NCBI GenBank assembly: GCA_024867545.1
Contig: JANFNE010000001.1
Location: forward strand, 1,240,001 to 1,304,000
Source of the DNA: Phytopythium helicoides
Taxonomy: Eukaryota; Oomycota; Peronosporomycetes; Pythiales; Pythiaceae
Reading direction: 5' to 3'
DNA length: 64,000 nucleotides
Below the pieces are notes generated by a model. That model ran no database searches. It worked only from the letters and a program-made list of their open reading frames with translations, and had not been told where the DNA came from. A program made the position numbers and the translations under genes. Below are positions 23,841-34,187 of the stretch, piece after piece (the first letter of the stretch is position 1; each line of letters opens with the position of its first letter).

Positions 23841-26800
23841 TCACGCCCAGCGCGACTCGCCTGTGAGCGTGTTGTAGTAGTAGGGAAGCCCCGTGCTCGC
23901 GTCCACGAGCTGCACCCAGGCCGAGGTGGCAGCGCCAGGAGCTTGCCAGTCGTCCGGCTCCTCCACAGCCTCCGCCACGTACTGGTACTCGGCCGAGCGC
24001 ACGTACTCTTCGTACGTCTGCGCGTTTTCGCCCTCGGTCTCAGCCGGCTGCTGCTGCTGTTTCAGTCGATTCGCCTTCTTGAAAGTAGCCATGTCGACCC
24101 ACTTGTGCGCACTCTTGTTGCCCTTCGAGTGGATGATGGTGAAACACCCGAGGCAGTACGGATCCTGGCACTCCTCGCACCAACGTGTTGCCTTCATCTT
24201 CTCGCACTCGATACACCGGGTAGCACCCACCGCCTTCCACGTGTGCTGTCTCCGCTTCGCCGATTGGTGCAGCTTCTCAAAGCACGAGTCGCAGAAAAAG
24301 TCTTCGCACTGATCACACTTGCGACGCGCGTCCTCTTCTTCACACTCGATACACAGCTTGTCGTCGTCGTCGTCACTTTCCTCCTCGATCTCCTCATCCT
24401 TGGCGTGGATACCCTCGCCTAGTCGCGGACTTGGCTTTGACAAGTTTGGAGTCTTTGATGCCAAGGCAATATCCTCATCTCCGGGATCCTCAATCACTCT
24501 ACCGTCCTGGAGAACGAGGCGGGTATCTGCTTTTGTGTAGCCTGTCGAGGGAGGTGCCCACAGCGCTTCACCAGTCTAGACATATACAACCAAGAGAGTC
24601 AGGGCTATTTCACTCAGTCGAAAAAAAAAAAAAAATGATCGAGCTCACCTCTCCGTTGTAGAAAAACCACTTGGCTTCATCATCACTCCAATATTCGACC
24701 CACCGTCGTGCCAACCTGATTAGCTCGACGAAACGCTCGCGACGCAAGACCTCAACTCGGTGCTTTGCCTGCCTGCAGCGCACAAGCTTCTGGATTCTGG
24801 TTGCAGCCTGGGCACGCCATCTGTTCTTCTCTCGCAAAGCAACGAGCTTCAACTCTGTTGCCAACCTCGCGCTGCAACCGACATCAACTTTGTAAGCTAT
24901 AATGCTAGCGTCCTACTCAACAAAAGGACATTCGCACCGATGCCCACGATACACCTTCTGGATCTGGATCGCAGCTTTGTGTCTACGCAGTTTCTCTTTT
25001 CGGTCTTCTTCACGCAACCGCCGAAGTGCTCTCCTTGCTAGCCAGCCGCGCGCGACATTTTGAATTTTGGTTACAGCTCGATTTCGATGGCGTTCTATCT
25101 GTCGCCGAATGTACTTGGCACGAACAAGCCGCCCGCGATACCGACGCTGGATACGAATCGCAGCAGTTGTAAGTCGGTGCACCTCACGATGGCGCGCAAT
25201 ATTTCTCCGAGCTTTCCGCCCTCGATATATCGCCTGTAACTCGGTGGCAGCAACATTGATTCGCTTCTCGTAACGCATTCTAGCAACAAGCTTTCGGGCT
25301 AGGTACCGTCGAGCAGTGGTTTGGATTCGTATCGCCATGAGCTGCCTGCGCTTGTTTAACCGCTTCAAACGCAAAAACTTGCGTGCGATACTGCCTCGAA
25401 ATATGCGTTGAAGCTTGATGGCAGCTGCTACTTGACGCGCAAGCAACCGCTGTGCCTTGACGAGGCGGAAAAACAGTCTGCCTCGGTATCCACGCCATGC
25501 TCGCTGAATGGTCTGAATGGACTCAGCTTCTAACTGTGCACGCTCGAGGGCCTTATGGTGAGCGTAGTCCGACCACCATTTTGTCCAAGCCTGCCGCAAT
25601 TTGCGTTGACTCCAGTTTTGCAAGAACATGCTGAGTTTCTTGCTCCCCTTGTACATAAGATAAGCCTGCATCTTCTCTTGCTGCTTTTCGAACGCCACAA
25701 CGCGCTTCCATCTCTCCATTGCCACTCCCTGAAAGTTGTAAAGTAGCCTTCGGAAGATGTTTTCGACCTTTTCGCGACCCCAGCGTTTGAAGTAAAGCTA
25801 CATTACCGGCATGTTTCGTCAGGCGAACATGATCGACAATCATGGTGGCAGCACCGTACCTTTGTTCGAAGTTCGGAGGCTGGACAAATTCTCTGTGCAG
25901 AGGTAATGTCATTCTTGACAAGCCTAGTCAAATGCTGAACGTTGTACAACGCAGACTCGAGCTCGCTGCGCAGTGAATCGCTTCGAGACAATTCACGTCC
26001 TCGTTTTGCCCTTTTCACCCCTAAAGCTCGCGCATCTCCTCGCCCACGATCGTGTTTACGCGCGGCTGTGGATACCATACTTTGCTTTTGCTGAGTGTAG
26101 CCAACATCTTGACCAGCCGCCAGCTGATTTGTTCGTCGTGAGTCTTGGATTTCCGTTCCCTGTCCGTTCAAACTCGCTTCAAGCTGTTCAATCTCGTCAA
26201 TCGATAGTCCAAGTGCTTCGCTTGCTTGTTTTCGTTCTCGATCTTCTTCTAATGTCTCCACCGTAGTAGTTGCAATTGCCCTCGCTGCTCCGTTCACATT
26301 TACAGCAGGCAGTCGGAAAATTGGAAGCACGTGCTGGGGGTCAGTACCAGTGGGTGCAAGTCCAATCTCGAACGGTGTATCGCCAGTGGTCGTCAGAATA
26401 GGCATGATGTCCAGCTTGGAACGCACAATACGCGGTAGTCCAGGATCCGGAATGGAAGAAGCCTTCGATGAGGTGGCGATATCTTGCTTCAATCTTGACT
26501 TTTTGTCCGGCACCAGTTTGGATGGCCGCTGATTCCGAGTAGCCACTGTTGACGAACCTTCTATCAGCTCTCGTGGAATTGCCAGCCGCCGTGCGAGTTC
26601 CTCTGTCGTGATTGGGATCGGCACTGTTACGTTTACTGCAGACATGGCCTCTGGCTGCTGCCGCTCATATTCTGCGAGTTTGAGTCTCCACTCGCTCTGA
26701 AGTTTCGACCGGGTCCGTTCCAGCTCTTCCAGGAGCCGAAGCTCGTGGTTTGTCAGTCTATGGAGAGCGTCTGAGTGCGGAGTGAGCGGGCTGGGTCGTA

Positions 26801-26933
26801 TTTCCCCATCCCGGACGGCAGGATTCTTGCTTCCCTGGACTGAACTTTCAGCAGGTTGAGGAAGCTGGGACGCATTTGCTTTTCCTATCAGCGAGGATGT
26901 GGCAGGCGAGAGAGTTCCACCAAACAGAAGCAT
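23841..26933 (-). CDS. IQ-motif, WW and B-box zinc-finger protein
   Basis: Four exons: 26933-25860, 25797-24938, 24871-24649 and 24575-23841, with introns of 62, 66 and 73 nt. The first part is largely disordered with an ELERTRSKLQSEW coiled region. The middle is a long basic helix with many IQ motifs (for example IQTIQRAWRGYRGR, IQRRYRGRLVRA, IQNVARGWLARR) that should bind calmodulin or light chains. Then comes a WW-like domain (YWSDDEAKWFFYN...W.PP), two B-box-like zinc sites (CIECEEEDARRKCDQC and CIECEKMKATRWCEEC), and a second WW domain at the end. Intron 3 contains a T14 run (24620-24635). A scaffold role is inferred; no enzyme domain is seen. Confidence 0.8.
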
Positions 26934-27125
26934 GAAGAATCAACACGCCACCTTCATCGGCAGCCACGCGAGAGAAGGCAACAACTAATCGATGATAAAA
27001 ATACTGTGTCTGGATCATGGACATACTTTTCGCTTCGGTCGTTACAGCTAAAATATGGAGGCTACTGGTGCTGGAAGGTTGGCCAGGAGAGCGTCTTGGC
27101 AGTCCGAGAAACAGCCAACATATGC

Positions 27126-28026
27126 TCACAGCTTGAAGTGAATCAGCATGAGAGTCGCGGCGACGCTCAGGAAAACGTGGGAGAGCGCGTTGTGGTTGAA
27201 TTTGTCGTTGTTGGGGCTCCACACGAGTCCCTGGATGAGACCGCCCGTGAGCTTGATCACGTACACTAGCAGCTCGTTGCTCGAGTGTCCCCACTGCCAG
27301 TCGAACGCCATGGAGCTGGTCACGGCGCCAAAGCCGAGCACCGGGGAGGAAGCCCGCGAATAGGAACATGGCGTGCATGCTGATGCTGGCCCAGATGGCG
27401 AGGCCGATGTAGACCATGGCAGCGACGACGACGATGGAGTATGCCCATGTCTCGGGCAGGTATCGGCTGGCAGCGAGCGAAAGCAGCGCAAAGTTGGAGA
27501 GGATGGAGCAGCCGAGCACAACGCGCCATAGCGCGTCAATGGCGCGGTCGACGGTCTTGCGCTGCAGGTGGACGCCGAAGATCTTGGCCGTCTTGACGAG
27601 GCTCTTCTCCTGCTTGTGCACCATGGAGCGCAGCGCCTCGTAGGCGAGGTGGTGCAGCAGCCCGCCGAGCGCGGCCGAGATGCCCATGGCGACAAAGTAG
27701 ATGAAGTACCAGGTGCTGTGGCCCGACTCGTTGGCCGCGAAGAGTGCCACGTACACGGCGAAGGCGAAGCACTGCACGGCCAGGAGGTAGTCGGTGATGA
27801 AGCACGCGGGCTGCGCGTCCCACTCCTCGCCCGTCGAGTCCCTGTAGGCCCACAGCGACCAGCTCTCGACCTCCTTGACGGCGTTGCGGCACGCCTCGGC
27901 CACGGACGCGGACGCCGCGCGCGTGCGCTGCGAGAGCGTCGCCCCGTGGCTGTCGCTGGCGGTCATGGCGGTCATGGCGGTCAAGGCAGGTGGGCGGGCG
28001 GCGGCGAATCGACTTGTGCCACGCAT
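27126..28026 (-). CDS. Multi-pass membrane protein, family not recognised
   Basis: About 300 aa with roughly seven hydrophobic segments, starting after a polar N-terminus of about 70 residues. Visible blocks include FITDYLLAVQCFAF, GISAALGGLLHHLAYEALRSM and, at the end, NHNALSHVFLSVAATLMLIHF. The H-N-N/H-S-H pattern near the last helix is reminiscent of seven-TM hydrolase-like families such as ceramidases and PAQR receptors, but this is weak. The frame breaks once at a CCCC run (gggg at 27343-27346 on +). Dropping one base joins GFLPVLGFG and gives the stop at 27126. In-frame alternative starts (MTAMTAMTAS) lie about 15 codons downstream. Confidence 0.7.
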
Positions 28027-28103
28027 GGACCGGAGGAGCTACGGTACGACGTATACGGGCGGTTTTTTGCGGGGCAACCGCACATCTTCCTGCGTGTTTT
28101 TGG

Positions 28104-28184
28104 CCAATGGAAAGTGGTTCTGTATCGTTTTTGGCCAATCATGGAGAGGTTCAAGGGTAGAGGGGCGAGCGCACAGTGGCCAAT
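28104..28184 (-). promoter_or_regulatory. Cluster of three CCAAT boxes upstream of the membrane protein gene
   Basis: GGCCAAT occurs on + at 28104-28108, 28135-28139 and 28180-28184, 78-158 nt upstream of the minus-strand ATG at 28026. CCAAT boxes work in either orientation, so assignment to that gene is by position. Confidence 0.4.
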
Positions 28185-28209
28185 GGCGACTTGACGCCAG
28201 CGGACCATA

Positions 28210-28571
28210 GTGAGCTCAAGTCAAGGTAGATTCCTCTGGCTGTAGCCATCCCTTGATGGGTTGTAGGCAGATTCGAGCTCCATGCTATCATCCGTGCCCC
28301 GCGGATGGGGCCGCCCACCACCGCGCTGTGCTGCTGGCGCCGATGCAATTGCAAGAGCCATGCAGTTCCTGCTGCGTACTATGCACACAGTGGGGCTTGC
28401 TGACTGCTGAAAACGACTGCGAGTCTATGCGTCAACGCCCCCTCGTGCTCAAACGACCCCGGCAGCACTTCAACTCGACACTGACGAACTCTCTGCCTCG
28501 ACCAACCGATGGGTGTACCACCAACTATTCTACAGCGAACCCTACGCAGACAGACACACACGAACAGCTAG
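28210..28571. other. Intergenic region, nothing recognised
   Basis: This stretch lies beyond the CCAAT cluster and before the stop of the next minus-strand gene. No ORF with family features, repeat or RNA gene was seen. Confidence 0.4.
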
Positions 28572-29846
28572 CTACACTTCGACCTCGAGCCGCTCGTCCT
28601 CCAAGTCCGACAGCGACTGCAGTGCGTCTTGGAGCGGCAGCGACACGCGGTCGCTCGACTCCATGAGCACGAACGAGTTGGCAGGAGACAGCGACGCCGG
28701 CCCAGAGAGAATGCACGAGCCGGGAGTGATGGGGGACGCCGACGAGCGTTCATCCCACATGGCGATGTCACGCGTAAAGTCCGCAACTCGGCGCTTGGGG
28801 GACACGGCACTCGCTCGCAGGATCGCGAGAGTGTTGTGGTCGTCGAGCAGGATCGAGCTCGGGAGACTCTCGTTGGTCGCGTAGATCTGACTCCAGTCCG
28901 AGAACCGTAGATTCGACTCGCCTGTTTCAGGCGACCCGGGCTCATGTTGGATCTTTAGCCGAGTCCTTGACCGCCTGCGGATCCAAACCACGACGCCGGC
29001 GGCGACGCACGCCAGCACAACAACGAGGACCACGACTACGATCGTGAACAGCGATTCTGTCATGCCAAGCATCTGGTTGTCGGAAAGTGTCATCACAGTA
29101 GTTGAAGTTGTAGAGCCTTCAACATCCGTTGTGACCACACTTGAAGCCGTGGCAGCCTCCTTGGGCTCCCCAAACACGGCGGCGTTGTATGTCTCGCCAC
29201 TCGGATGGACACATGAGAGTCGCCCCGCGAATGACGCGTTCTTTTGCTGTGAAGTCATGCTCACAAGTGTTCGGGCCAACACAACTTGCCGTGTCCACTC
29301 GGAAGCTGCGTTGCTCGACAGAATCACGGCCGCAATCACCGCTCCATCGATCTCAAACGGGTCACAGGCGCTCTTTTCCAAGCAGCTTGGATAGATCCCA
29401 GCGGACAGTTGGGTCTCATCTTCAGAAGTGTTGAGCCCACAGACTGCTGCAAAGTATTCGTAGACTCTATCGGAGCTGGAGCTGGGTGCGACTGAAAGCG
29501 TAACGTTCATGCCTGGAGTCCCCTCGACCGTCTCCACGTCCAACGTTAAGGCCACTCCACACGAGTTGGATACTGCAGCTTCCGCTGCAATGGCACTTTC
29601 AGACGGCGTCGACGATGTGCTAGATCTCCAGCAGTACGTCGTCGTGCCGTCACTTTGAACTGCCTCTGAGATGGAGAAGCACCAAGGTCGGCACGCGTCC
29701 TTTACACAATGCAGAAAAGCAAAACTCTCACCTGCTGCCGCAGTGGCAGCAGAGACCGAAGCCATGAGCACGCCCACCAGAGCTCCGGACGCTGTCCGAT
29801 GCGATTCCTCCACGCCCCCACGCCGTCGGGCGTGGCGACTCGTCAT
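28572..29846 (-). CDS. Type I single-pass membrane protein with DGTTTYC motif
   Basis: About 424 aa. The first ATG in frame is at 29846 (the ORF opens two codons earlier with GTG). A basic n-region and a hydrophobic stretch ending SAATAAA look like a signal peptide. The ectodomain has paired cysteines, N-glycosylation sites and a DGTTTYCW motif. A single TM (about LFTIVVVVLVVVLACVAAGVV) is followed by RRRSR and a serine/acidic tail of about 120 residues. The same layout and DGTTTYC motif recur in the gene at 34188-35942, so the two are probably distant paralogues. A surface receptor or sensor role is inferred only. Confidence 0.75.
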   Translation of the reverse strand: MTSRHARRRGGVEESHRTASGALVGVLMASVSAATAAAGESFAFLHCVKDACRPWCFSISEAVQSDGTTTYCWRSSTSSTPSESAIAAEAAVSNSCGVALTLDVETVEGTPGMNVTLSVAPSSSSDRVYEYFAAVCGLNTSEDETQLSAGIYPSCLEKSACDPFEIDGAVIAAVILSSNAASEWTRQVVLARTLVSMTSQQKNASFAGRLSCVHPSGETYNAAVFGEPKEAATASSVVTTDVEGSTTSTTVMTLSDNQMLGMTESLFTIVVVVLVVVLACVAAGVVVWIRRRSRTRLKIQHEPGSPETGESNLRFSDWSQIYATNESLPSSILLDDHNTLAILRASAVSPKRRVADFTRDIAMWDERSSASPITPGSCILSGPASLSPANSFVLMESSDRVSLPLQDALQSLSDLEDERLEVEV

Positions 29847-30389
29847 CGACACCGCAGTTGTAAACTGGGCTCGCGAGCTGTCACGGGTGCCGCGACGGGC
29901 TCCGACTCGCTGCTGCTCACCTGCCGAGCGCGCGACCGAGAGCCAAGAGCCCGAGCGACTGCCTGGAGCGGAGAGCTGGCCGCGCCGCTCGCTTCTACCG
30001 CGCCGGACTTCTTTCTGCCGCCGACACCGAGTTGCAGAGGCGAGAAAGACGCGGCGCGAGCGTGTGGCTGTCCGTCGGCGACGCGCGGAAGCTCGAAGGA
30101 TCCCAGCATGGCGTCGGAACGAACCATGGAAACATGGGTACTTTTAGACCGCTGACTTGAACCTCTTGAAATAAATATTACGAACCTCTTGAAATATTAC
30201 GGCTGTATTCTAGTACGTTTTTTGATTTTGAAATGGAAAATGACCTGCATAAACAAATATCAAGAGGTCGCTTTCCTGCGACTTGAAGTGCATTTGCACT
30301 TCAAGTCTTCCAGCTTCGACGCCGCGCTCGTGTACCATGGATGGCATCCATTGTCGCTTGCTTGCTTGCTTCGTGATGCGCCTCGAGCT
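29847..30389. other. Intergenic region, nothing recognised
   Basis: The stretch separates the 5' end of the DGTTTYC gene from the 3' end of MFS gene 1. Short AT-rich direct repeats of GAACCTCTTGAAATA occur near 30154-30200. No gene-like ORF seen. Confidence 0.4.
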
Positions 30390-31730
30390 TCACGGAATGA
30401 CTTGGTAGGTGTAGCGCGAGTGTCGTCGCTGGATGCTGGTCAGCTTGAGTCCACACGCGAGTGCCACGCAGGACATGGCGGCGACAAGCAGGAACGTGGC
30501 TCGGAAGCACGAGGCGCCGATGCACTTTTCGCTCCCGTCGGCCGAGGTGGAGGCGTGCAAGTGGTACAAGTGTGACGACAGCGGGCTCAGGATGAGCGGG
30601 TACCCGATGCAGTTGGCGAGACTCAACAGCCCGTAGTTCTTCCCAAAGTGCAGCAGCCCAAACTCTTCGCGGATGATCACAGGAAAGCAGCCGAACATGG
30701 CGCCTTCGGCGGCGCCGGCAAGCACGATTGGGAGTATAAGCAGACTCGGAGGACACGTGAGAAACAACAGTTGAGTCCCGATTGTCAACGCTGCGGCAAT
30801 CGCGACAAAAGCCCCGCGAGGCGAGTGCGAGAGAACGTGGTCCGATAGCACCCCAGTTGCAAGACGGGAAACCGTGTTGCTCACCGAGAACAGGCCGACC
30901 ATGAGCGGCACCTGTTCTAGCGATCCGCCCAGTGACTCGATGATAAACGACACGTTCGACATAACGAACAGGCCAGCCCCAATGACGATGAGAACCGGGA
31001 CAAACAGCAGCGCGAACCTCGACTCCGACAGGAGAGCGACTCCAGTGATATCCAGTGGTAGGGTGGCCGCAAGTTTCCGTTGAAAGTCGTCGCTGTCAAA
31101 ATCCGCTGCCACTCCAGCGTTCCCGTCGACAGCTTCAAAGCTGAGCCGCCTCGGCTCCTGCGATGGGCGGTAGAACACAAACCAACCCACGAGGCAGACC
31201 GCTTGCAGGTACACGCCGACGAACATGAAGTATCCCGGACGTCTCCGTCGAATGCGTCGTGGAAGATAAAAGCAAAGCACGCGCCTCCGCAGCTGTAGGA
31301 GGAGGTCAGCAGCGCCATGACCTTGCCTCTGTTGGCGTTGCCAAACAGCCCTTCGTTGGGGACGATGGACGCCAAGATGCTGAAGGCGCTGAAGAGCCCT
31401 ACCGCCAGCAGCCCTGCTCCCACGACCACGGGGCTCATCTGGGCTCCAAACTCTCGCAATCCAACCGAGAGGAACGCGTAGGTGCCCAGCAGCGAGGTGC
31501 CGCTGAACAGCACGCTCCTGTAAGGCCCCAGCCAGTCGAACGCGACGCCCGCGACGAACGTCAGGTACGAGCCGAACATGGCCATGGCCGAGACCGTGGA
31601 GATGCCCGCCTGCGACGCGCGCAGCAACAGCTTGAGCTCCGCGTTCCATGCAGAGATGGCGTAGATGGAGCCCACGCCCAGCATGAGGCACACGCCCGCG
31701 GCGAGGCTGGCGAGGCGGCGCAGCGTCATG
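30390..31730 (-). CDS. Nodulin-like MFS transporter 1
   Basis: Membrane transporter of the major facilitator superfamily, with about 12 TM helices in two halves separated by a polar loop. The start is set at ATG 31730 (TLRRLASLAAGVCLMLGVGS), since the longer frame opens with GTG. The blocks IYAISAWN, NEGLFGNANRGKVMAL and GYPLILSPLSSHLY fit the nodulin-like/monocarboxylate-type MFS group. The substrate cannot be read from sequence. One frame break at 31233-31240: the codons after FDGDV need one more base (probably CCC rather than CC) to read PGYFMF. A related gene lies 143 nt upstream on the same strand. Confidence 0.8.
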   Translation of the reverse strand, partial: HDAAPPRQPRRGRVPHAGRGLHLRHLCMERGAQAVAARVAGGHLHGLGHGHVRLVPDVRRGRRVRLAGALQERAVQRHLAAGHLRVPLGWIARVWSPDEPRGRGSRAAGGRALQRLQHLGVHRPQRRAVWQRQQRQGHGAADLLLQLRRRVLCFYLPRRIRRRRPGYFMFVGVYLQAVCLVGWFVFYRPSQEPRRLSFEAVDGNAGVAADFDSDDFQRKLAATLPLDITGVALLSESRFALLFVPVLIVIGAGLFVMSNVSFIIESLGGSLEQVPLMVGLFSVSNTVSRLATGVLSDHVLSHSPRGAFVAIAAALTIGTQLLFLTCPPSLLILPIVLAGAAEGAMFGCFPVIIREEFGLLHFGKNYGLLSLANCIGYPLILSPLSSHLYHLHASTSADGSEKCIGASCFRATFLLVAAMSCVALACGLKLTSIQRRHSRYTYQVIP

Positions 31731-31783
31731 AGCTCTCCACGAGTGACTCGACGCGCCACTCATCACGTATTTTGCGGGTTTCT

Positions 31784-31829
31784 ATTGGCTGAAAGGCGGA
31801 GTTTAAATGATTTATAGATCTATGATTGG
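31784..31829 (-). promoter_or_regulatory. CCAAT boxes upstream of MFS gene 1
   Basis: ATTGG on + (CCAAT on the coding strand) occurs at 31784-31788 and 31825-31829, 54-99 nt before the ATG at 31730, inside the short gap between the two MFS genes. Confidence 0.45.
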
Positions 31830-31873
31830 TCGAAATGGCAGCTTCAACTGTGAACTTGGGACGGATGGATACT

Positions 31874-33229
31874 TTAGCGCAGCGGGGCGTACTGGTGTCG
31901 CCGAGCGAACTTGAGACTCGCGGCCAACGCCACGAGGCTCAAGACCACTACGAGCAGGAACACCGGCCGGAAACACTGGTCTCCGATGCACTTGTTCACG
32001 CCCGACTCGGTCGTCGTGGACGAGAGGCGGTAGAAGAACGAGCCTAGAGGATTGAAGAACAGCGGGAACCCGATGGCGTTCGCGACGCTCAAGAGGCCAA
32101 AGTTCTTGCCAAAGTGCTTGGCCCCGAAGGTCTCGCGCGTGATGACCGGGAAGACCGCGAACATGACGCCGTCCGCAACCCCCGCTAGCGTGATTGGAAG
32201 AATGAGCCACGACGCAGGAATCACGAGGAACAACGAGTGGATGCAGGCAACGAGTATCGACGCCAAGCTGATAAAGTAGACGCGCGGCCACGACTCGCGG
32301 ACGTGGTCTGAAATCGCGCCAATGACCAGTCGGCCACTGCAGTTGCCTATCGAGAACAGCGAGACCATGACGGGAATCTGCTCCACAGGTCCTTGTCTGG
32401 ATTCGACGATGAAGGCAATGTTGGCCATGACAAACAACGAGGAGCCCACGAGGATGAACACAGTTGAGAAGAGTAGCCAGAATCGCGAGTCCGCGAATAG
32501 AGCCCTTCCGGTGACGTCTACATCGGTCGACAAGTAGTGCAGCGAGCCATCAATGCCTCGCGACTCGGACTTCTCGATCGAGTGCATGGGAGCAGGCATG
32601 AACTCATCCAGCGCATGCTCTGGAGCGCTAGCAATGCCGTGCTCAGGGGTCATCTGTGGCAGGTCGATGGAGCGCTAGCCACGCGAACGCGAACACGACC
32701 AGGAACATCGCCGCCATGAACCTAAAGTACGCAGGGCACGTCTCCGTCGAACGAGTGCTGGTAGATGAGGGCAAAGAGCGCTCCACCAGCACTAAAGCCC
32801 GCGAATTGAAGCGCCATGACCTTCCCCCGGTTGGCGTCGCCGTAGAGCCCCTTCATTCGGTCCGAGCGCCGCGAAGACGCCAAAGTTGGTGGCCTGGCCG
32901 AGCACCGCGAAGGCGACTCCGACTGCGAGCGGATGCATGGCCGAGGGAGCGGCCACGATGCCCTTGTAGAGAGCGAAGAAGATTCCTGCGAGCAGCGCGC
33001 CACCGAGCAGCACGCTGTTGTGCGCGCCGATGCGGTCGAAGACGGCGCCAGGCGAGACAGAGAAGTAGGCGCCGAAGGACGCCATGGAGCACACGAGCGA
33101 GATCTGGGCCTGCGAGTAGCCCAGCAGCGCCTGCAGCTGCGCATTCCACACCGAGATCGAGTGGTTGGAGCCCACGCACATCATGAGCGCGAGCCCCGCG
33201 AGCACGCTGAGGTGGCGGCCGAGCGCCAT
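31874..33229 (-). CDS. Nodulin-like MFS transporter 2
   Basis: Tandem paralogue of MFS gene 1, with the same fold and block order: SISVWNAQLQALLGYSQAQIS, LGPNEG...LYGDANRGKVMAL, FDGDVP, AFVVESR-type segments and FGKNFGLLSVANAIGFPL. The first ATG is at 33229. Three 1-nt insertions break the frame, each in a base run: gggg-type run at 32848-32851 (extra G in the coding strand), ggg at 32734-32736 (extra C) and gggg at 32646-32649 (extra C). Dropping one base at each gives a protein colinear with gene 1. The central loop (PEHGIASAPEHALDE) is longer and more acidic than in gene 1. Confidence 0.8.
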
Positions 33230-34187
33230 GGGCAGCCAGCCGATCTTGACAAGGTGAGACCGACGCAAGGGCTGAGCTCGTCAGGTTTCGACAAAAGGTG
33301 AGCTTATCGAGTGTCGCGAACGAGACGACATCTCTTGCGGATATGATCACATATAGTCCCATTACTTGCTATTGGATTCATATTATGTCGAATACCGAGC
33401 CCAGCTGGAGGGTCAGGTCATCGGCCGCTGGCCTCGGTGCAGCCTGCAGCTGTCGCTCAGCGACTCGTTTCTGCAGTTGTCGGTGTCGTCCGCTGGCGTT
33501 TGTCGAGGGCTGCGCGGCCAGAAATTCCTCACGCGCAATGGCTTCGGCGACAGGTCGAGGGCTCAACAACTGCTTGGCATCATCACAATCACAATCACAA
33601 GCAATCACAAGAGAGAGATTTCGGCTGGTACCATGGCTAGAAAGAGAGAGTGGAGAATGTATAGACCGAGCAGCAGTAGGATTCGAGACGAAGGAAATGA
33701 GCCAAGCGCGCTCCATGCTGGCACAGCGAGAGCTGCATGGTGGTCTCCATGCCATGGAGTCCATGGTGGTCAAGCAAACTATCCGCACCCCGCTAAAGTT
33801 GTCATGCAGCAGCTCAGGCTGAGCCTCAGCCTCGCTGAAAGCGGGCCGAACAAACTTGATCGGGAGGTCAGTACGGTGGCTCCAGACCTCTCCTCATTGT
33901 CGACTGATCGTTTCTGCTCGTTTTTTGCAACTTACTGGCTACCACCAGTCCTAATCCGGGGTTCACTCACTCCTAACAAAGGGCTCACAGCCCTACCCTC
34001 CACCCTATTACCTTGTGTTTGTATGATCTCGGTAAACCCTAAATCGGCCTCAACGACTGGTCAATCGGAGCGCCGCGGTCCGACTCCCTGCCCAGCAGCT
34101 CCATCGGCCTGCGGCGGCACTCGGCGCCTTCCCCCGCCTCGGCCCTCGCTCCCGCGCAGTTCTCCAGCGAGCGCAGCGACCGACAGG
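33230..34187. other. Intergenic region between divergent genes, nothing recognised
   Basis: This 958-nt stretch separates MFS gene 2 (-) from the second DGTTTYC gene (+). A + frame stays open from 33366 to 34313 but has no family features and runs into the start of the next gene, so it is not called. A short CAATCA tandem repeat lies at about 33583-33608. Confidence 0.4.

Noticed and set aside
31229..31240. Programmed ribosomal frameshift in the MFS genes
   Set aside because: The two paralogues would need shifts in opposite directions at the same codon, and no slippery heptamer is seen; run-length error explains both.
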